64,000 nucleotides of DNA from Tolypeutes matacus (taxonomy: Eukaryota > Chordata > Mammalia > Cingulata > Chlamyphoridae). Below the pieces are notes generated by a model. It made no database searches. It worked only from the letters and a program-made list of their open reading frames with translations, and was not told the origin of the DNA. This document shows positions 51,420 through 64,000 of the stretch, piece by piece. The translations under genes and the position numbers were made by a program. The DNA is taken from NCBI GenBank assembly GCA_026826555.1, contig JAKSZT010053928.1, positions 3,565,733 through 3,629,732 on the forward strand, read 5' to 3'. The stretch's first letter is position 1. Each line of letters begins with the position of its first letter.

Positions 51420-51877
51420 AAACTGTGGTGGGTTGTCGCCAGTTTGGACATGATCTTGGTCTTGGTCTTGGTCTGCATTTTCATGTGTGTGGACCCATTG
51501 TTAATAGGATCTCTTGAAGATGTTACTGCAGTGAAGGTTTGTACCAACTGAATCAGGTTGGATTTTAATTTAGATTACTGCAGTCCTTTATAAGCAGATT
51601 GAAATTCAGACATAATGAGAGAAAACCATAGGACAAAATCAAGGAACCCAGAGAAAGAAGATATCACCATGTGTTTTTCCATGTAACAAAAAGCCAAGGA
51701 CCAAGGATCGCTGGCAGCCAGCTGAGAATGCCACAGTTTTCATGGAAAAAGCATTGCCATGCTGATGCCTCGATTTTGGGCCTCTCCTAGCCTCAAAACT
51801 GTAAGCCAATACATTCTGATTATTTAAGTAAACTCATTCTATAGTATTTGACTGAGCAGCCAGGAAACTAATATAGA
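51420..51877 (+). mobile_element. solo LTR relic, ERVL-MaLR type
   Basis: Internal phrases (AACTGAATCAGGTTGGATTT, TCCTTTATAAGCAGATTGAA, GAAAAGCATTGCCATGCTG) and the 3' end (CAGCCAGGAAACTAATATA) match the general plan of MLT1/MST-type LTRs. No internal viral genes are present. Confidence 0.65.
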
Positions 51878-51884
51878 GACTTTC

Positions 51885-52230
51885 TATTGCAAGTGTCAGA
51901 AAACCCTACCCACACTGGCTGAGGAAAAAAAGGAATAAATTGGCTCACATAGTAGGGAAAGTCCAGGGTTGGCTGAAGGTATCCTTTGACCTAGTGGATC
52001 AAAATGCCACCAGAATCCTGTCTACCAGCTCTGTCTTCACTGTTAAGCTCCCTGTGATGACAGAATGGCTACCAGAGGCTTCAGCTCTATATCTTCCCAG
52101 ATTCCAGTAGCTCTAGTCTGGAGAATGGGAATATATTGATTGGCTTAGACCTAGGTCCATTCTCTCCCCTGTAGCTAGGGATAGAGTCAGCCCCATACAA
52201 TTCACATGGATTGAGGATTGATACCAAAAG
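51885..52230 (+). mobile_element. unnamed old interspersed repeat
   Basis: TTGCAAGTGTCAGAAAACCC, TGGCTCACATAGTAGGGAAA and GGCTACCAGAGGCTTCAGCT recall a widespread eutherian medium-copy repeat whose name I cannot give. Confidence 0.4.
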
Positions 52231-53948
52231 ATAAAGAATTTATTCTGGGTGGCTAGAAAACAAGAAATTCTCACCACAAAATGAAAATGACAAAATGGTG
52301 TCACCAATTGCAAGATCCTAGTGCACAATCTGCTGAACACAGTTATAATAATGTTACTATAACACTCTGTTGGGAGAGATGTACATGTCAAGGATGACTG
52401 ACAAAAGAATGCCAAAGTAATTACAGCCTGTGTTAGGGAAGGGATTACTGATTCAGTTAGTATCATTTTACAGGTGTAGAAACTGAACCTTACAAAAGTC
52501 ATGGACTCAAGCTCACTTGAAAAATCAATTTTAGAATCAAGAATATAATCTGAACTTCCATTTTTCAGCCTTGATGGAGTAGTGGCAACTAGATTTACCC
52601 ACCCATCCTAAACAACTAGCAAACCAGAAAAGACATAAAACAACAGTTTTAGACGAACAAATTAAAGCATAGTTCTCTACTACCTGACAAAAGAAATACA
52701 AACAAGGTGACTTATACAGTTGTGCTAGCTTACTGCATGGAGGCAGTTTCCAGGTCACAATATAGGGAGTGGGAATCCAAAAAGAGTCCAGTGGTCTCAA
52801 TGAGTTGAGGAGATAGAGATGGGAGCTTCTAGAGGGCAAGCACCTAAAATTTGTGGGGCAGAGTGCCTGGAAGGACTCTGGAGATCTACAAAGGAGTCTC
52901 CCCTTGAGTTGCTGGCTGAGTACTTATCCACATCTGATGAGAGAAAATACTGAAGAACCAGAGAAAGCAATAGGATGAACAGTAATGAAACTCACCAAGG
53001 GCTGGAAATAGTTTTACCCACCAGTTCAAATGGAAGGACATCATAATATATGGGACATTGTTTAAAAGTTCCTAAAAGGGTATAATCTTAGTAGTGCAAC
53101 TAAATTAGCACTAAACTAAAGGCTGCAGTGGACCCAACCTAACAATAAATATGAAAAGCAAGCCCCAGAAATACCATAGTGATTCCAAGTAACTGTGTGC
53201 TGGAACAAAGTCCATTACTACTGAAAAAACTACAATAAGCTCCAGCATACAACAACATAAAATTCAATATCGGACATCCAATAAAAAATAATCAAGTATA
53301 TACAGTTGACCAACTTGGTTAGAGTAGGAGAGTCAGGATTAGCAAGGAAAGTGAGGGCCAGAATAGAGGAAGTGGATGGTGAGGAAGAAGAAGGCCATCT
53401 CTTTAGAGCATTTAACTCCTAGTGAAGTGGACATTTTATCAGTTTTCATACTGAATTGTGGACTTGCCTTTCATAGAAATACTTCTTAGGAAAACAACAG
53501 CTCCTTCCATATACTGACCCATTTATTAAGTGATATTTCTTACAGTTTACCAACTTTTAAAATTCCCTTGTGAGCCACACTTACATCTTTCTTGGGAAAC
53601 TGGTTAAAGGAAAATAGGGATTGAGTCTGAAGATTTTAGTGTGAAAGCAAAGCTAACAAGCAGTGAAGAGATGAAGTAAAATACTGATCTAACTATGACT
53701 GTGTAAAGAAAGGATCTTTAAATTATTCTGGCTACTACTAAAGTTTCTATGAAACACTTAAGTGGATTTTAAGAATAAATGTTTATAGCAAAAAATAAGC
53801 AGGGAAATATGACACATAATGAGGAAAAGTAATCAACCAATAAAAACAAACCCATAAATAACAGCAGGGATGGAACTATCAGACAAGAATATTAAAACAG
53901 CTTTTATAAATATATTCTATGTGTTTATGAAGAGAGAAATGGAAGATA

Positions 53949-54251
53949 TTGAAAAGGATCCAAGTGGAATCTCTAGAAGTGAAAAATATATCCAAAATGA
54001 AAAGTAAAATGGATCATATTTACAGCAGATTAGATACTACAGAAGAAGACATCAGTGGCAGAAACTATAACAATAGAAAATATCAAAACAAAAAAGGACA
54101 AAAGGAATTTTACAAACTGACATGCATCAGTGACCAGTGGGACAATATCAGGCAGTCTAACATAAGTGTAACTGGAGTCACAAAAGGAGCAGGGGAAGGA
54201 AGCAGGGATACAAAAAAATTATTTGAAGATATAATTACCAAAAACAATTAG
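53949..54251 (+). pseudogene. L1 ORF1-like relic
   Basis: Short open frame with a coiled-coil-like composition (NISKMKSKMDHIYSRLDTTE, then EDISG) matching the L1 ORF1 coiled-coil/RRM junction in style. It is truncated on both sides. Confidence 0.5.
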
Positions 54252-55559
54252 AAAATTTGATGGAAACCCACAGATTCAAGAAATTCAGTGAATCCCTAAG
54301 AGAAGAAAACAATACCAAGGCACATCCTAATCAAATTGCTGAAAATTAGTGATAAAGAGAAAAATCTTAAAAGCAGAGACAGAGAAAACCAAGTTAGGGG
54401 GAAAAACAGTTCTCCCTTCCTAAAGTGGGATTTTGCCTCAGATATCACTAGGATCTAGAAATTAAACATTTTTGGTTTCTCTTGAATTTTATTTTCACAT
54501 TCTAGTTTCATAATTTGTTTATAATTTTACGGTTTTATAGAATTGTAAGTGTGCATACTCACAAGTATACAATGTAAATTTTTTAAAAAGAAGAGAGATA
54601 GATGATATTTTTATACTACTGTTATCTTTATTAACATGTTAATTAAAGATTGCTTCAGTGTATAACAAATATGTCAACTTAGAAGTTTCAAAAATTATTT
54701 TCCTTTTCACTGTTTTTACATATCTAATTAAAATGTAACTATTCAAAATAAAAGAGATTTTAGAATATTTTTTAAAATAGCCAGGGTTGAAGGTGTGGGG
54801 AAACACATTACATATAGATGGGGGAAAAAAGGGCCACAAAATTTCCATCAGAAACTATGCAAACCAGAAGACAATGGAATGAATGGGAAAAAATCTATAA
54901 TTCTATATCCAACAAAAATAACTTTGAGAAATGGAAACATACAAAGATATGTTTTTTAAATAGAAAGTAAGTGAATTCATCACCATGAGACCTGTACTAC
55001 AAAAAATGCTAAAGGAAGTTCTTTAGAAAGAAGGAAAATGATACTACATAGAAATTTAGATCTTTAGAAGGGAATAAAGGAACACCAGAAATGGTAAATG
55101 TAGGTAACTGTAAAAGATGTTTTCCCCTCATTTTAATATCTTTAAAAGATAACTGACCATTTCAAACAAAAATAGCAATGTATTACATACTTTATATGTA
55201 CAAGTAAAATGTGTGACAACAATTCCATAAAGTACAGGGGGATTGGAAGTATACTGCTTAAGTTTTTTATATTTGAAGTATTATAATATTGTGGAGGCGG
55301 ACTGTGATGAATGAAACATGTATATTACAAACCCTAGAGCAAACTCTAAAAAATAAAATAAAGTTATATTTAATGAGCCAATAATGAAGATAAAATGGAA
55401 TAATGAAAAATATGTAGTTAATCCAAAAGTATGCAAAAAAGAGAAAAAGGAACAAAGAAGAAATAGAATATATAGAAAAACATAGCAAGATGATAAATTA
55501 AAATCCAACCATGTTGATAGTTACATTAAATGGAAACGTACCAAAAATTTTACTAGAAG

Positions 55560-56480
55560 GCAGAGATTGTCAGATGGGATTTTTTAAAAAGCAAGATCCA
55601 ACTATATACCACCTGTAAGAAAACCCATTTTAAATATAAAGATACAGAGAGATAAAAGGAAAAAGATATACCATGCAAACAATAATTCAAAGGAGATTAG
55701 AGTGGCTATATTATATCAAACTTAATAGTTTTTTCAGAACAAGAAATATGGGAAATAAAGAGGGTAAAACTCATCAAGGGTACCTAATTTAAAATTTTCA
55801 TACACCTAATAACAGAGTTTTAAAATACATAACAACTGAGAGAACTGAAAGGTAAAATAGCCAAATTCACAATTTTAGCTGGAGTTCTCAGTATTTCTCT
55901 CTCAGTGATTGGAAAAATATACAGAAAATTAGTAAAGACATAGAAGACTTGAACAACACTATGTACCAGTTTGATCTAATTGATATTTATAGAGTACTCC
56001 ACTGAACAACAGCAAAACACTCATATTTTCAAGTGAGCATGGAAGATTCACCAAGATAAACAATATTCTGGGCCATAAAGCAAGTGTCAAAAATGTAAAA
56101 GGATTGAAATCATACAAAGCATGTCCTTTTACCAAAATAGAATTAAAGTAAAAACAATAACAGATATTTGGAAATCTTCCCACATGTTTAGAAGTTAAAC
56201 ATGCTGCTACATAACTCATGGATTAAAGAAGAAATCACAAGGGGTGTTAGAAAATATTTTGAATTGAATTAAAAGGAAAATAACATTTCAGAATTTGTGG
56301 AATGCAGCTAAAGTAGCATTAATAGGGAAATTTATACCTTTAAGTGCTTATATTAGGGAGAAAAAAAAAGGTCTTAAGTCAGTGTGCTAAGCTTCTACAT
56401 CAAGAAACTAGAAAAGAAAGAACAAATTAAACCAAGTAATGGAAGAAAATTATAAAGCAGAAATCAATGAAATAGAAAAA
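55560..56480 (+). pseudogene. L1 ORF2 endonuclease/early RT relic
   Basis: Nucleotide order matches the L1 endonuclease domain (AGGCAGAGATTGTCAGATGG; AACAACACTATGTACCAGTT; TATTCTGGGCCATAAAGC) and then the early RT region (GAAATTTATACCTTTAAGTG; TCTACATCAAGAAACTAGAA). Many frameshifts; dead. Confidence 0.7.
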
Positions 56481-56872
56481 TGAGAGAGAAAATCAGGAGT
56501 CTGTTTTACTAGGGCTTTATAAAGAGAGTTAAACACATACTTAATTTCTTATATGTTTTAGTCAAATCTTTTCGCTGGTATATTATAGAAATGTTACCAT
56601 TTATATTATAATGTGTGTTCACAGTACTTCATTAGATGATACTTTTACAAAGGAATTTAACAAAGCCAAAGAAAAACTGAAACCTGGTTGTGTGGAAATG
56701 TTAACCTTAAGTGCAGACTTGAATTGGAGGAATTATAAATCACAGTATAATGTGGGTTGATCTCTCACATTATACAGTATAATTCAGGGTTTTTGGTCTC
56801 TCAGTGTTCAGTTTACCTATTTATCACATGAGTATAGAGATTTTCTGTCAGCTGTGATTTTTATTAGACAAC

Positions 56873-57141
56873 TGTTGGGGATTGAATCATATTTCCCACA
56901 AAAGGCATGTTTCCCTGGTCCTTTGGATGTGAATCCATTTGTAAGGAGGGCCTTTGAAGATATTATTAGTAACGATATGCCCACACAGAATGAGGGTGGG
57001 CCTTCATCCAATGTGGATGAAGTCCTTATCAGCAAAGGAAATTGAACCTGGAAGGGCAAGAAGCTGGTCGTCAGCAGAACCTCCATTGTTGATCCAACCC
57101 ACTGTAGGCTACTTGTTTTAACAGCTAAGAAACTAAAACAA
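56873..57141 (+). mobile_element. partial LTR relic, ERVL-MaLR-like
   Basis: GGGGATTGAATCATATTTCC, GGTGGGCCTTCATCCAATGT and the terminal TAAGAAACTAAAACA follow the same general plan as the LTR at 51420. No viral coding sequence. Confidence 0.6.
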
Positions 57142-57978
57142 CAACCAAGTTGGTCCATTTATTTTTCTTTTCCTATTTTACCTGCATAATGAAAATTGAG
57201 GGGACCATTCACTGTGTTGATTTTTAGTATTGATATTTGAATGCAAGCTCTCCATTCAAGTGATAAAGCTAAACTTTCACAAAATGTTAATGTTTTAGGT
57301 TATAACATTTGACATTTTTAAGCACTAACCATAATTAAATTTAGAGGTAAAGTTCTTATTAGAGTTCCTATGAGAGAAAAAGAAATTTGCTTCTGAAACT
57401 TCTTTTAAAAAGTCTAAACATTAAAGTTATGGGTTTTATTAATACTTTAAACACTCATATTTTGAAATGGAAAGTTTTTTTAATTACCAATTATATTTAT
57501 TCTTATTTATTATACTATCTGTACCTTGCAGCATGATCAAATAAATAAGTAAAAGGGTTGCTAAAGAACCTCAATATTGCTACTTCCTGATTCTCAGGTT
57601 TCAAACTGTTGGCTCTATGTAGGGAGCCATTCTTTCATTTTAGAACAGAAGATTTACTTTAACACCGGAAACTGGGTTTATGTTTCATCGTTAACATGGT
57701 TGTTTGTGATTTGGAGCAAGCAAGTTCCCTTGCCTGTGCCTCAGGAACTCAAATGTAATTTTAAAAATATTTCTTCCTCACAGGGGTATGTGTGTGAGCT
57801 AAAAGGGGGAGGGGTAGATAATGAAGGAAGCCAAAGAGAAGTTTAAACCCTGTCAACATGGCCCTATATAGAATTCTGGTGAATGTATTGTTATGAGTAG
57901 AATTGGTAATAATTCATTATTTTTTCCTCCACATGTTTACTTTAAATATTGTTTCATACTCCAGTCAATAAAAACACA

Positions 57979-58182
57979 TTTTGGGAGCAGATGTAGCTTA
58001 AGTGGTTGAGCGCCTGCTTCCTACGTACAAAGTCCCAGGTTCAATCCCCGGTACCTCGTAAAAACAAAACAAACAACAAACAAACAATGAAAAATCCATC
58101 TCAGGGGAGCCCATGTAGCTCATATGAGGTCCCAGTTTCAATCCCCAGCCCCGGTACCTCAAAAGAATGAAAAAATAAATAA
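57979..58182 (+). mobile_element. dimeric DAS-I-type SINE with 12-bp TSD
   Basis: First tRNA-like unit 57985-58060 (GATGTAGCTTAAGTGG, GGTTCAATCCCCGG), an AAAC-rich linker, and a shortened second unit 58107-58160. TSD AATAAAAACACA at 57967-57978 and 58183-58194. Confidence 0.88.
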
Positions 58183-59849
58183 AATAAAAACACAGTTTTA
58201 TAAAGTTCTTCATGTGGGAGAAGAACTAAATTCTAGTATTGCACTGGTTGTTATAGTCTAGCTATCTTATGTCCACTTTTTCCTGTAGTTATTTCTCATA
58301 TTTTAGAAGACATCATTTATTTGTGGTATGGGCATTGTATATCTAGCAGGCTTTTTTATGGTATCTCCTTCAGTTTAGAACTAGTTTTCTTACTCTTGAA
58401 ACATTAGGCACCTCTTCAGTCATGTGTCATCCTTCTGGCTGTGTTAACTATGGGTGTGGGTAAGTATGTAACTCATAGGCTCTGCAAATTCTCCCCTTCT
58501 CCTAGATGATTGTAGCCGCTCGTTGTAGAATTTATTAGCACCTGGGCCTCTTCACAGGTGTCCAGTGCCTCCACATGCAAAGAACCTCTCCCAAATCTGT
58601 CTCTTGCTGGCCAATGGATGTGCCCTTCCTTCTATTCCAGACACTTAGCCTCTGCAAGCATGGCTTAAAGCTATGTTTCAGCAAGTGCCTGCTGCATTTC
58701 TTCTGCCTTTCCTACCAGGGTCACCACATTACATATCCATTCCATCAGGGCCAGAGGACTGAGATACAGTCAGTGTGATGTCAGTGTACCCAAACCCATG
58801 TTATAAATTTTTCCTCAAGAGTCTTAAGGCCACTAATAGTTTTGACTATGGCATAAGGCAACGACGTTATTACCTTAGTACTAAAGATGCTCCTATTCTA
58901 AATACCCTTCTCTCCCTGCTTTTTTGTTTTTCTTCAGGGAACTCCTACTAAATTATATATAGCTGCTAATGATCACAGCCAGTGTTATGTATGCTCTGTT
59001 CATGACTTAATAGTATAAATCAAAATACTTTTAACTGAAGTGGCAAAATTTGGTCTACAATTCTAAATTTCCAATATTTTGGATTAAAAAGTTTAAGATC
59101 ATTTTGGTGAGGCTAAAATTGTTCATTTAAAAGAGCCATTCTAGTTGCCCTGAAATAAAAAAGAAAAAAGGAGAAAAAATCTTTCCTGAACAGCTGCTTG
59201 ACTACCTACATGCCTTTCATTGTGATTTTGATCATCTGTTCTCTCCCTTCATGGCATAATACCATGCTGGAGAACTGACTCATCAGAGCTTCCCAAATGA
59301 GAGCTTCAGCTGAAATGTCATTGCCACCTTCCCAAGCAAATTTCATTTCCTTGTCTTATCACAGTCCAGCATGGCTCACCTCTGCAGTAGGCTTTGTAGG
59401 CATGCTCTTTCGCTGTTTGCATTCATGCTTATTTCTAAAGGTGATGTTAGGGCTTGGAAGGGATAATGAAGATATGCTGAATTCTTCATCTTCCCATAGC
59501 ATGGATTTCTTTGCTGCTTTTTCTATTACCCATTGAAACTGGAGATGGGAATGATAGAAATATGAGAATTAGAAATGTTTAATATCCTTATATAAGTCAG
59601 GGTTTGGGTCAGTACAACCGCAGGCCTGAATGTGAATGGCTTGTTTTTACCTAGGTCAGTGCCCAGGAGGCACACAACATTTGGCTGTGCCTCATGGCCC
59701 TCAGTAGCCCACCCAAGTCCCAGGCTGTCTATCCTTTTTGGCCTAGGTCTGACCAGTTTCCTGAAGAACAACTTAAGTTACCATCTGAGCAGTTAAAAAA
59801 AAAAAAAACGCAGTCCCAAATGGCTCAGGATGCCTTTATCAAAAGCTGT

Positions 59850-60066
59850 CCAGAGGAGTGGATGTAGTTCAAATGGTTGAGTGCCTGCTTCCCATGTACG
59901 AGGCCCCGGGTTCAATCACTGGCACCTCCTAAAAACAAAATAAACAAACAAAAATAAATAAATAAATAAATAAAACCTCTCATTGGGAGCAGGTGTAGCA
60001 TAGTGGTTGAGCACCTGCTTCCCATGTATGAGGTCCTGGGTTTAATCCCTGGTACCTCCTTTAAAA
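59850..60066 (+). mobile_element. dimeric DAS-I-type SINE
   Basis: Two complete tRNA-like units (59853-59933 and 59987-60062) separated by an AAAC/AAAT linker and a short CCTCTCATT segment. Confidence 0.85.
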
Positions 60067-61070
60067 CAAAGTTATCCAAGAATGGACTATACAAATAATT
60101 TCCTAAAGATTGCTTTTTGAGATGAATGTGTGATCCTTTATAATTAGAGAACATTCAGCCTACTCGGATAGTTAGAAAACCCTTTCTCCAGCATATATAA
60201 TTTGAAGAAATGTCCCATGACTTTCATTACAGAATTGGTTCCAATATAACATCTCAATACCCAGTGCTGTTTGCCAAAAGCCCTTTTGTTTAAGTTATCA
60301 CACCATCCACTTTGGTTTTGTTCTTACAGTTCTTACATTCTTAAGATGCTATATCATAAGATACAAAATAATTCCTGCAACTTTCTCGAGATGTTTATCT
60401 TATTTTTATTAACTTTACTAAGAAAGTGAAATGGGATTATCCTAAGGTCTGGGAACCTGTAAACCAATTTACATCCCAAAGACATTTCTTAAAACTAATT
60501 TCATGGTTCTATAGATATTTTGTGATTATATAACTCTTTTTATAAGCATCAATGCCATCTATTTCACTTATTCTCATCAGAGTAAACCAAAGTTGCATAC
60601 CTATCCAGTTGTATTCATTCTCGGGAACATAGACAAATGCAAAGACATCACAGGGTTTCTGATTATTGATCTTGGGCTCTGCTTCAGGAACTCCAGGAAA
60701 TGCTGAAACAGCTGTGTCTGCATTCCTGATACTTTTCCATAAAAGACATAGAAAGGACTGTGGCCTACATTTCAAAATCAACATAACACTTTGTACTCCA
60801 GCTTACTTGGCAGTGACCAAAGTCAGAAGCAGATACCCACTTGGAAGGAAACCCAGGTTATCCGTTGCAGCCTTATATGGATATTTTGGCCAATAGTAGT
60901 ATTTTGAATGCTGATCATACCATATTTCATTGATTCTAATATGTTTATTTTTTTAATTTTGACATCTCTGATGTTAGAATTTATGTTACAATCAGTGGCT
61001 TGTCATAATTTAATTAGCATATTTTTTCTTGCTGGAACATAGAATGATATGTCTTACATTCAATGGCATC

Positions 61071-61532
61071 TTTTTTTTTTTTTTTTTTAAGATTTATTTT
61101 ATTTCTTTGTTTCTCCCCCCACTCCCCTCGTTATTTTGCACTCGCTGTCTGCATTCCGTGTGTTTTTCTGTGTCTGCTTGTCTTTTCTTTAGGCAGTACC
61201 AGGAACTTCCAGACCCTGGGAACCTTCCAGAGTGGGAGAGAGGCACTTAATCTTTAGTGCCACCTCAGCTCCCTGGTCTGCTGTGTCTCTTATTGTCTCT
61301 CCTCTGTGTCTCTTTTGTTGCGTCATCTTGCTGTGCCAGCTCTCTGCATAGGCCAGCACCCTGTGCGGACCAGTGCTCCACGTGGGCCAGCACTCCATGT
61401 GGGCCAACTCTGTGTTCAGGCCACCTCACCGCGCGGGCCAGCTTGCCTTTCACCAGGAGGCTCTGGGAATCAAATCCTGTACCTCCTACATGGTAGACAG
61501 AGCCCAGTCGCTTGAGCCACATCCGTTTCCCC
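61071..61532 (-). mobile_element. long composite DAS-type SINE
   Basis: Poly-T and AAGATTTATTTTATTTC at left. The second tRNA-like head is at about 61195-61272, a degenerate array of GGGCCAGC-type units at about 61330-61445, and the first head at 61445-61530 (CTTGAGCCACATCCG). Same plan as 22237-22683. Confidence 0.85.
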
Positions 61533-61775
61533 GATGTTATCATAAGTTTTAAAAAATAAGTTATATATATCTTAAAAAGTATTTGCTTCATTTCTAAAAC
61601 CCATTCAATACATAAATATAACAATGGTAAAAATAACAATCTTAGATTTAAATTTCATTTATTAACCATAGCTCTTTGTGGATTTATGCTGGAACCAAAT
61701 CATCATACTTTGTGATGTTTTCACTCTTTTGCTTTACTGTTTTCTGTAGGAGGAATTTATAATATATATATCTAT

Positions 61776-61794
61776 AGAGAGAGAGAGAGAAAGT
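61776..61794 (+). repeat. (GA)n microsatellite
   Basis: TATAGAGAGAGAGAGAGAAA run. Confidence 0.8.
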
Positions 61795-62603
61795 AAATTA
61801 TATAATTATCTCAAGTCAAATTTGATGCAGACCAATGACTTCTTTCTACCTTCTCCCTTTTCTTTTAACTTATTTCTTAAGTGCATTTACAACCAATACT
61901 TGCTTGGAAATCTTAAATTATTACTGATAATATTCAAGATTTTTAATATTTGATGGGTGAGGTTTAGATTGATTGCTTCTCGTTCCTATATGTCAAAGTC
62001 TATAGATAACTTAGCATGTGAATATTTTCCTTAAGGATTCTTTTCTTTCTCAGAGTGAATGATTACTATACACAAACAGGGTTTCTGCTTACGTGTTGCA
62101 CTTTCTAAAATATATTCATTGTCTTTGCTAATAATAATAATAAGGGCCAAATTAATTTGAACAGAAATGGACCTCTTTCAATGATTTAGTTGTGACCAGC
62201 CAATAAGTATCACCTTTAACATCTGTGACCCTAAATGTGGTCACAGAAGGTGGGTCATTTGACAGAATCCTTACAAGACCCAAGGCACAGTCTAAATTAT
62301 GTCTTATCCTTCTTCTTATCACAGCATTCAAAAAATGCCAGTATTTGTGTAACACATAAAAGGGGCTACTTGTGGTTAGAAAACTATGGTATATAAATTT
62401 TGTTTTCTAAAGTAAATTGTAGAATATTGGTTTGATTTATCACCATTTCTAAAACAAAGAGGAAATAAAGCTCCAAAAACAATTTTAACTACTTGTTAGT
62501 TCTACTCCGTGATGGTTTTCTAAATGTAACCATATTGCCTCTTCAGAACTAATTATGGCTTGTTGGTGAGTGTTTTGCTGTGAAAGTGAGTGTTTTGCTG
62601 TGA

Positions 62604-64000
<1,397 letters not shown>

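Larger units (their letters stand above)
52540..56500 (+). mobile_element. old L1, forward, 5' UTR to ORF2 N-terminal region
   Basis: 52540-53300 resembles an L1 5' region. 53790-54430 continues through an ORF1-like part and 54830-56500 reaches ORF2. The homology is in order but broken by deletions and by a stretch (about 53300-53790) that is not recognisably L1. The 3' part of the element is missing. Confidence 0.75.

Noticed and set aside
52113..52502. 129-codon reverse open frame
   Set aside because: Covers an old interspersed repeat and adjoining intron; no protein family recognised.
61029..61639. Several overlapping open frames on both strands near 61.0-61.6 kb
   Set aside because: All lie inside the long composite SINE; GC-rich SINE body lacks stops.

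Overview
This is a mammalian nuclear window, and the organism is almost certainly a xenarthran, most likely an armadillo (Dasypus). It is peppered with tRNA-derived SINEs carrying intact Pol III A-box-like and B-box-like segments, A-rich tails and target-site duplications. Their sequence and short (AAAT)n tails match the DAS-SINE group described from armadillos. The window is AT-rich, and I saw no bacterial-type operons, CRISPR arrays or rRNA. Most of it is intron.

The only gene I can support is CHN1 (alpha-chimaerin, a Rac GTPase-activating protein), on the + strand, seen through three coding exons. Positions 8552-8840 encode the C-terminal half of the SH2 domain plus the linker, used only by the alpha2 isoform. 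Positions 43008-43085 form a 78-bp exon shared by both isoforms. The alpha1 isoform starts inside the large alpha2 intron, at the ATG at 42834, and reads straight through the alpha2 splice acceptor. This gives alpha1 a private 58-residue N-terminus in place of SH2. Positions 62685-62769 encode the first half of the C1 (diacylglycerol/phorbol-ester) zinc finger. The first part of SH2 lies before the window, and the rest of C1 and the RhoGAP domain lie after it. Every exon junction keeps frame with its neighbour.

Layout. 1-8551 is the upstream intron, with old L1 fragments and a few SINEs. 8841-42833 is the alpha2 intron: a quiet stretch to about 18.9 kb, then a dense pile of nested insertions (18.8-30.8 kb: two L1 blocks, a hAT-Charlie relic and a dozen DAS SINEs), then a small duplicated segment (33.8 and 36.1 kb). 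About 42.0-42.83 kb is the presumed alpha1 promoter. 43086-62684 is the next intron, with an old + strand L1 (52.5-56.5 kb), two MaLR-type LTR relics and SINEs near its end. 62770-64000 is the start of the following intron.

The points most worth a second look are the alpha1/alpha2 promoter-acceptor overlap and the unusually changed alpha1 N-terminus; a possible in-frame-stop cassette exon at 10838-10915; a pair of short hAT-like elements with matching terminal inverted repeats; a local duplication dated by a SINE and then split by an L1; and dimeric SINE structures. I see no new multi-gene system here. All family names are from sequence recognition without database searches.
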